A stretch of DNA of 44,636 bases, taken from the NCBI GenBank assembly GCA_036703985.1, contig DATNQN010000105.1, forward strand, positions 1-44,636. Reading direction: 5' to 3'. Shown here one piece after another: positions 42,325-44,636 of the stretch (its first letter is position 1; the number at the start of each line of letters is the position of its first letter). The notes under the pieces were generated by a model. That model saw only the letters and a program-made list of their open reading frames with translations, made no database searches and had not been told where the DNA came from. A program made the translations under genes and the position numbers. The stretch is from Leptolyngbyaceae cyanobacterium (GTDB taxonomy: Bacteria; Cyanobacteriota; Cyanobacteriia; Cyanobacteriales; Aerosakkonemataceae).

Positions 42325-42542
42325 TAGTAACAGCAACTTAAGCATCTCGCGTATTTCCCGTAAATCCAGGTAAATTGGGAGAATGTTTATAAACTGTCGT
42401 ATCGTTGGCAGCAGGTTTGTGGGAAACGTCTAGTTTGTTTGAATGCCAGTGTAAGCGTAAAAACTCTGGCTTTCCAAAGACGCTCTAACTCCTGCATCAA
42501 CCGATCGAATTGTAGTGGTCTAAGGTTGAGAGAAAGATATTT

Positions 42543-43709
42543 ATGAAAGCCATGATTCTGGCGGCTGGCAAAGGTACTCGCGTCCGTCCAATTACTTACA
42601 CGATTCCGAAGCCTCTGATTCCCATCCTGCAAAAACCCGTGATGGAATTCTTAGTAGAATTGCTTCGCCAGCACGGATTTGACCAAATCATGGTCAATGT
42701 CAGCCATTTGGCAGATGAAATTGAAAATTATTTTCGCGACGGGCAGAGGTTTGGCGTCCAAATCGGTTATTCCTTTGAAGGCAGAATTGTGGAAGGTCAG
42801 CTAGTAGGTGAAGCGATCGGTTCTGCTGGTGGAATGAAACGCATCCAAGATTTTAATCCTGTCTTTGACGATACCTTTGTGGTGCTGTGTGGAGATGCCT
42901 TAATCGATCTAGATTTAGCGGCGGCAGTTAAGTGGCATAAAGAAAAAGGTTCTTTGGCTACCGTAGTCATGAAAGCTGTTCCCAAAGAAGAAGTTTCTAG
43001 CTACGGTGTAGTCGTAACCGATGACAATGGCAAAATTAAAGCTTTCCAAGAAAAACCGAAAGTTGAAGAAGCTCTCAGCACTTCCATCAACACCGGGATT
43101 TATATTTTTGAACCAGAGATTTTTAATTACATACCCTCTGGTGTTGAATATGACATTGGTAGCCAATTGTTCCCCAAACTAGTGGAAATAGATGCTCCTT
43201 TTTATGGAGTAACGATGGATTTCCAATGGGTAGACATTGGAAAAGTACCCGACTATTGGCACGCTATTCGTAGCGTATTGCAGGGAGAAATCAAAAATGT
43301 TTCTATTCCTGGAAAAGAAGTTGCACCTGGAGTTTATACCGGGCTAAACGTGGCTGTAAACTGGGATAAAGTGGAAATTCAAGGGCCAGTTTATATTGGT
43401 GCGATGACTCGCATTGAAGATGGGGCAAAAATTATTGGCCCGACGATGATCGGCCCTAACTGTTGGGTCTGTAAGGGGGCAACAGTTGATAATAGCATCA
43501 TTTTTGAGTATTCTCGGCTCGGGCCGGGTGTACGCTTAGTGGACAAACTAGTGTTCGGGCGCTATTGCGTAGATAAAACTGGCGCTACCATTGACGTACA
43601 AGCCGCTGCACTAGACTGGTTGATTACGGATGCGCGTCAGGAACCGCCATCTCAACCACCTATAGAACGACAAGCGATCGCCGAACTGCTCGGTACAGAA
43701 GGTGCTTAA
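42543..43709 (+). CDS. Sugar-nucleotide pyrophosphorylase (mannose-1-phosphate guanylyltransferase-like)
   Basis: A 388-residue nucleotidyltransferase that activates a sugar phosphate for polysaccharide or glycan synthesis. The N-terminal domain has the nucleotide loop LAAGKGTRVRPITYTIPKPL, CGDALIDLDL (metal-binding Asp) and FQEKP. The C-terminal part (about 255-355) is a left-handed beta-helix of hexapeptide repeats (IGAMTRIEDGAKIIGPTMIG). The family is close to cyanobacterial GDP-mannose or glucose-1-phosphate pyrophosphorylases; the exact sugar cannot be told. Length is usual for the cyanobacterial form. A hairpin lies 72 bp after the stop. Confidence 0.92.
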   Translation: MKAMILAAGKGTRVRPITYTIPKPLIPILQKPVMEFLVELLRQHGFDQIMVNVSHLADEIENYFRDGQRFGVQIGYSFEGRIVEGQLVGEAIGSAGGMKRIQDFNPVFDDTFVVLCGDALIDLDLAAAVKWHKEKGSLATVVMKAVPKEEVSSYGVVVTDDNGKIKAFQEKPKVEEALSTSINTGIYIFEPEIFNYIPSGVEYDIGSQLFPKLVEIDAPFYGVTMDFQWVDIGKVPDYWHAIRSVLQGEIKNVSIPGKEVAPGVYTGLNVAVNWDKVEIQGPVYIGAMTRIEDGAKIIGPTMIGPNCWVCKGATVDNSIIFEYSRLGPGVRLVDKLVFGRYCVDKTGATIDVQAAALDWLITDARQEPPSQPPIERQAIAELLGTEGA

Positions 43710-43781
43710 AAATTAAAAATTTTTCACTTTTGCAGTTGCAGGCAGATCTCTACGATGAAATAAAATCTCGCGATCGCAAGG

Positions 43782-43834
43782 AGCGGGTTTAACGAAATAG
43801 TTTGCCAAATACTAGCATTCAAATTAAACCCGCT
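43782..43834. repeat. 11-bp inverted repeat in the gap before the last gene
   Basis: AGCGGGTTTAA (43782-43792) and TTAAACCCGCT (43824-43834) are perfectly inverted around a 31-base loop, between the pyrophosphorylase stop and the ATG at 43882. With no T-run, it might be a weak terminator, a regulatory structure or an operator. Confidence 0.55.
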
Positions 43835-43881
43835 TCCACATTGTTTTTGACAACGCTTCTACTTACTCAAAAAATATCGAA

Positions 43882-44322
43882 ATGAAACTGAAAACTTTCA
43901 CAACGGCAGTTTTGCTGGCTAGTCTCACCTTAGTTTCTAGCACTGCTGTCTTGTCCCAGCCTAATCGAGGTAACAACAGCTATGCAGCTGGGTTTTGGCA
44001 ACCGAAAGCACAAGTTAATCGCAACCGTCCGATTACAGTTATGCTTTTAAACGAGTCTGGCTTGCGTCTTTCCTATAGTCTTAGCCCATACCCAGATCGA
44101 ACTTTATCTCCCGGAAGTACTACTCAAATCTCCGTTCCCAGTGGTACTCAAATTCGAGACATCGCCAGCATCAATATTTATGCTGATAAAGAATTGGTGT
44201 ATGACTATAATGTCGATCCTACTCAAAACAAAGTAATGGTTAGAATTCGCCAATCTGACTCAAAATTTAGAGCAGATAAAGCAGTGTATATCGATGAAGC
44301 AGGGCGCGTCTACTCTTTTTAA
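43882..44322 (+). CDS. Small secreted protein of unknown function
   Basis: A 146-residue exported protein. The signal peptide (about 1-25, ending AVLSQ) is followed by a beta-rich domain with LNESGLRLSYSLSPYPDRTLSPGSTTQI and DNVDPTQNKVMVRIRQSDSK-like segments. No Cys and no membrane anchor are present. I do not recognise a family. It stands alone, followed by a good terminator. Confidence 0.75.
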   Translation: MKLKTFTTAVLLASLTLVSSTAVLSQPNRGNNSYAAGFWQPKAQVNRNRPITVMLLNESGLRLSYSLSPYPDRTLSPGSTTQISVPSGTQIRDIASINIYADKELVYDYNVDPTQNKVMVRIRQSDSKFRADKAVYIDEAGRVYSF

Positions 44323-44360
44323 ATAATTGACAATTTTGTAAAAATTAGGTTTGTTTGACG

Positions 44361-44396
44361 TAGGACTACTCTCAATGAGAGCCGTCCTATTTTATT
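44361..44396 (+). terminator. Rho-independent terminator after the last gene
   Basis: TAGGAC and CTCTC arms (44361-44373) pair with GAGAG and GTCCTA (44377-44389) around an AAT loop with a small internal bulge; TTTTATT follows. The position, about 40 bp after the stop, fits. Confidence 0.8.
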
Positions 44397-44470
44397 AGGA
44401 TAATTTCTCTGTTATACCAATTCACGAAATCCTGGATAAAAATAATTTTCTTGTTTCCCCCTTAGCAAGG

Positions 44471-44636
44471 CAGGGCTAATTCATTGTGACGAGAGAAAAT
44501 AATTTGTTCAGGATTGAGATCTACCAAAGTCAGGCAAACAAAGGAAGAATGATTTTCGATCTCTTTCCCCCCACCTCCCCATCCCCCCATCACCCCATCT
44601 ATATAAATTTTCTTTGGCGACAATGAATTAGCCCTG
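44471..44636. mobile_element. MITE-like element with 17-bp inverted ends
   Basis: CAGGGCTAATTCATTGT (44471-44487) is repeated perfectly inverted at 44620-44636, enclosing about 130 bp without an ORF. The right end coincides with the window edge, so the arms may be longer. The size and structure fit a non-autonomous element using a transposase encoded elsewhere. Confidence 0.65.

Larger units (their letters stand above)
44323..44636. other. Terminal intergenic region
   Basis: The last 314 bp hold a terminator (44361-44396) and an inverted-repeat element that reaches the window edge (44471-44636). No gene was recognised. Confidence 0.55.

Noticed and set aside
42325-42542. Possible RNA gene in the 218-bp gap before the pyrophosphorylase
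   Set aside because: No tRNA cloverleaf or known RNA motif could be drawn, and no terminator is visible.

Overview
The window comes from a cyanobacterium, most likely a filamentous, Oscillatoriales-like one. The evidence is the very frequent HIP1 octamer GCGATCGC and its GCGATCG/CGATCG variants, the 5' end of psbA (photosystem II D1) at the left edge, a seven-bladed WD40 Ser/Thr kinase, a PEP-CTERM protein, heptameric tandem repeats in front of genes, and several palindromic interspersed repeats. No rRNA, tRNA, CRISPR array, complete insertion sequence or prophage was seen.

Layout. Positions 1-3.5 kb hold the psbA start with a clear promoter, a GNAT-like hypothetical gene, a LuxR-type regulator and the F0 synthase subunit cofG. 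Positions 4-12 kb hold a TPR protein, hflX (with a probable non-AUG start), a PEP-CTERM protein, a grxC-gshB glutathione pair, a DUF4870 membrane protein and a Gfo/Idh/MocA oxidoreductase. Positions 12-22.5 kb hold a large membrane PAS/GAF histidine kinase, a secreted protein made of three Cys-containing repeats, an OFA-type MFS transporter, a repeat plus PPC-domain protein, and the WD40 Ser/Thr kinase. Positions 22.5-31 kb are the most accessory-like part: a HigB/HigA-like toxin-antitoxin pair running into dprA, a DUF2301 membrane protein, an SH3-like secreted protein, a SAM hydrolase, two paralogous Uma2 nucleases mixed with relics of a restriction gene and of small antitoxins (one frameshifted), a patatin-like lipase, and a 50-residue conserved protein too short for routine ORF calling. 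Positions 31-44.6 kb hold tldD, two tandem MASE1 histidine kinases, a DUF1361 protein with an internal duplication, a PEP-synthase-like enzyme, a LapA-domain protein, scpA, a sugar-nucleotide pyrophosphorylase and a small secreted protein.

How the genes work together. Most genes are single transcription units of ordinary cyanobacterial housekeeping. Visible functional links are grxC-gshB (glutathione redox), the toxin-antitoxin pair (overlapping reading frames), and the two MASE1 kinases, whose kinase cores closely resemble that of the large PAS/GAF kinase about 20 kb upstream. No response regulator lies beside any of the three. I found no convincing complete new defence or metabolic system. 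The points most worth a second look are the decayed restriction/Uma2/antitoxin island at 27.0-29.2 kb, the apparent AUC start of hflX, the exact 59-residue duplication in the DUF1361 protein, the three-repeat secreted protein, the PEP-synthase-like enzyme with an eroded ATP-binding half, and the families of palindromic elements.
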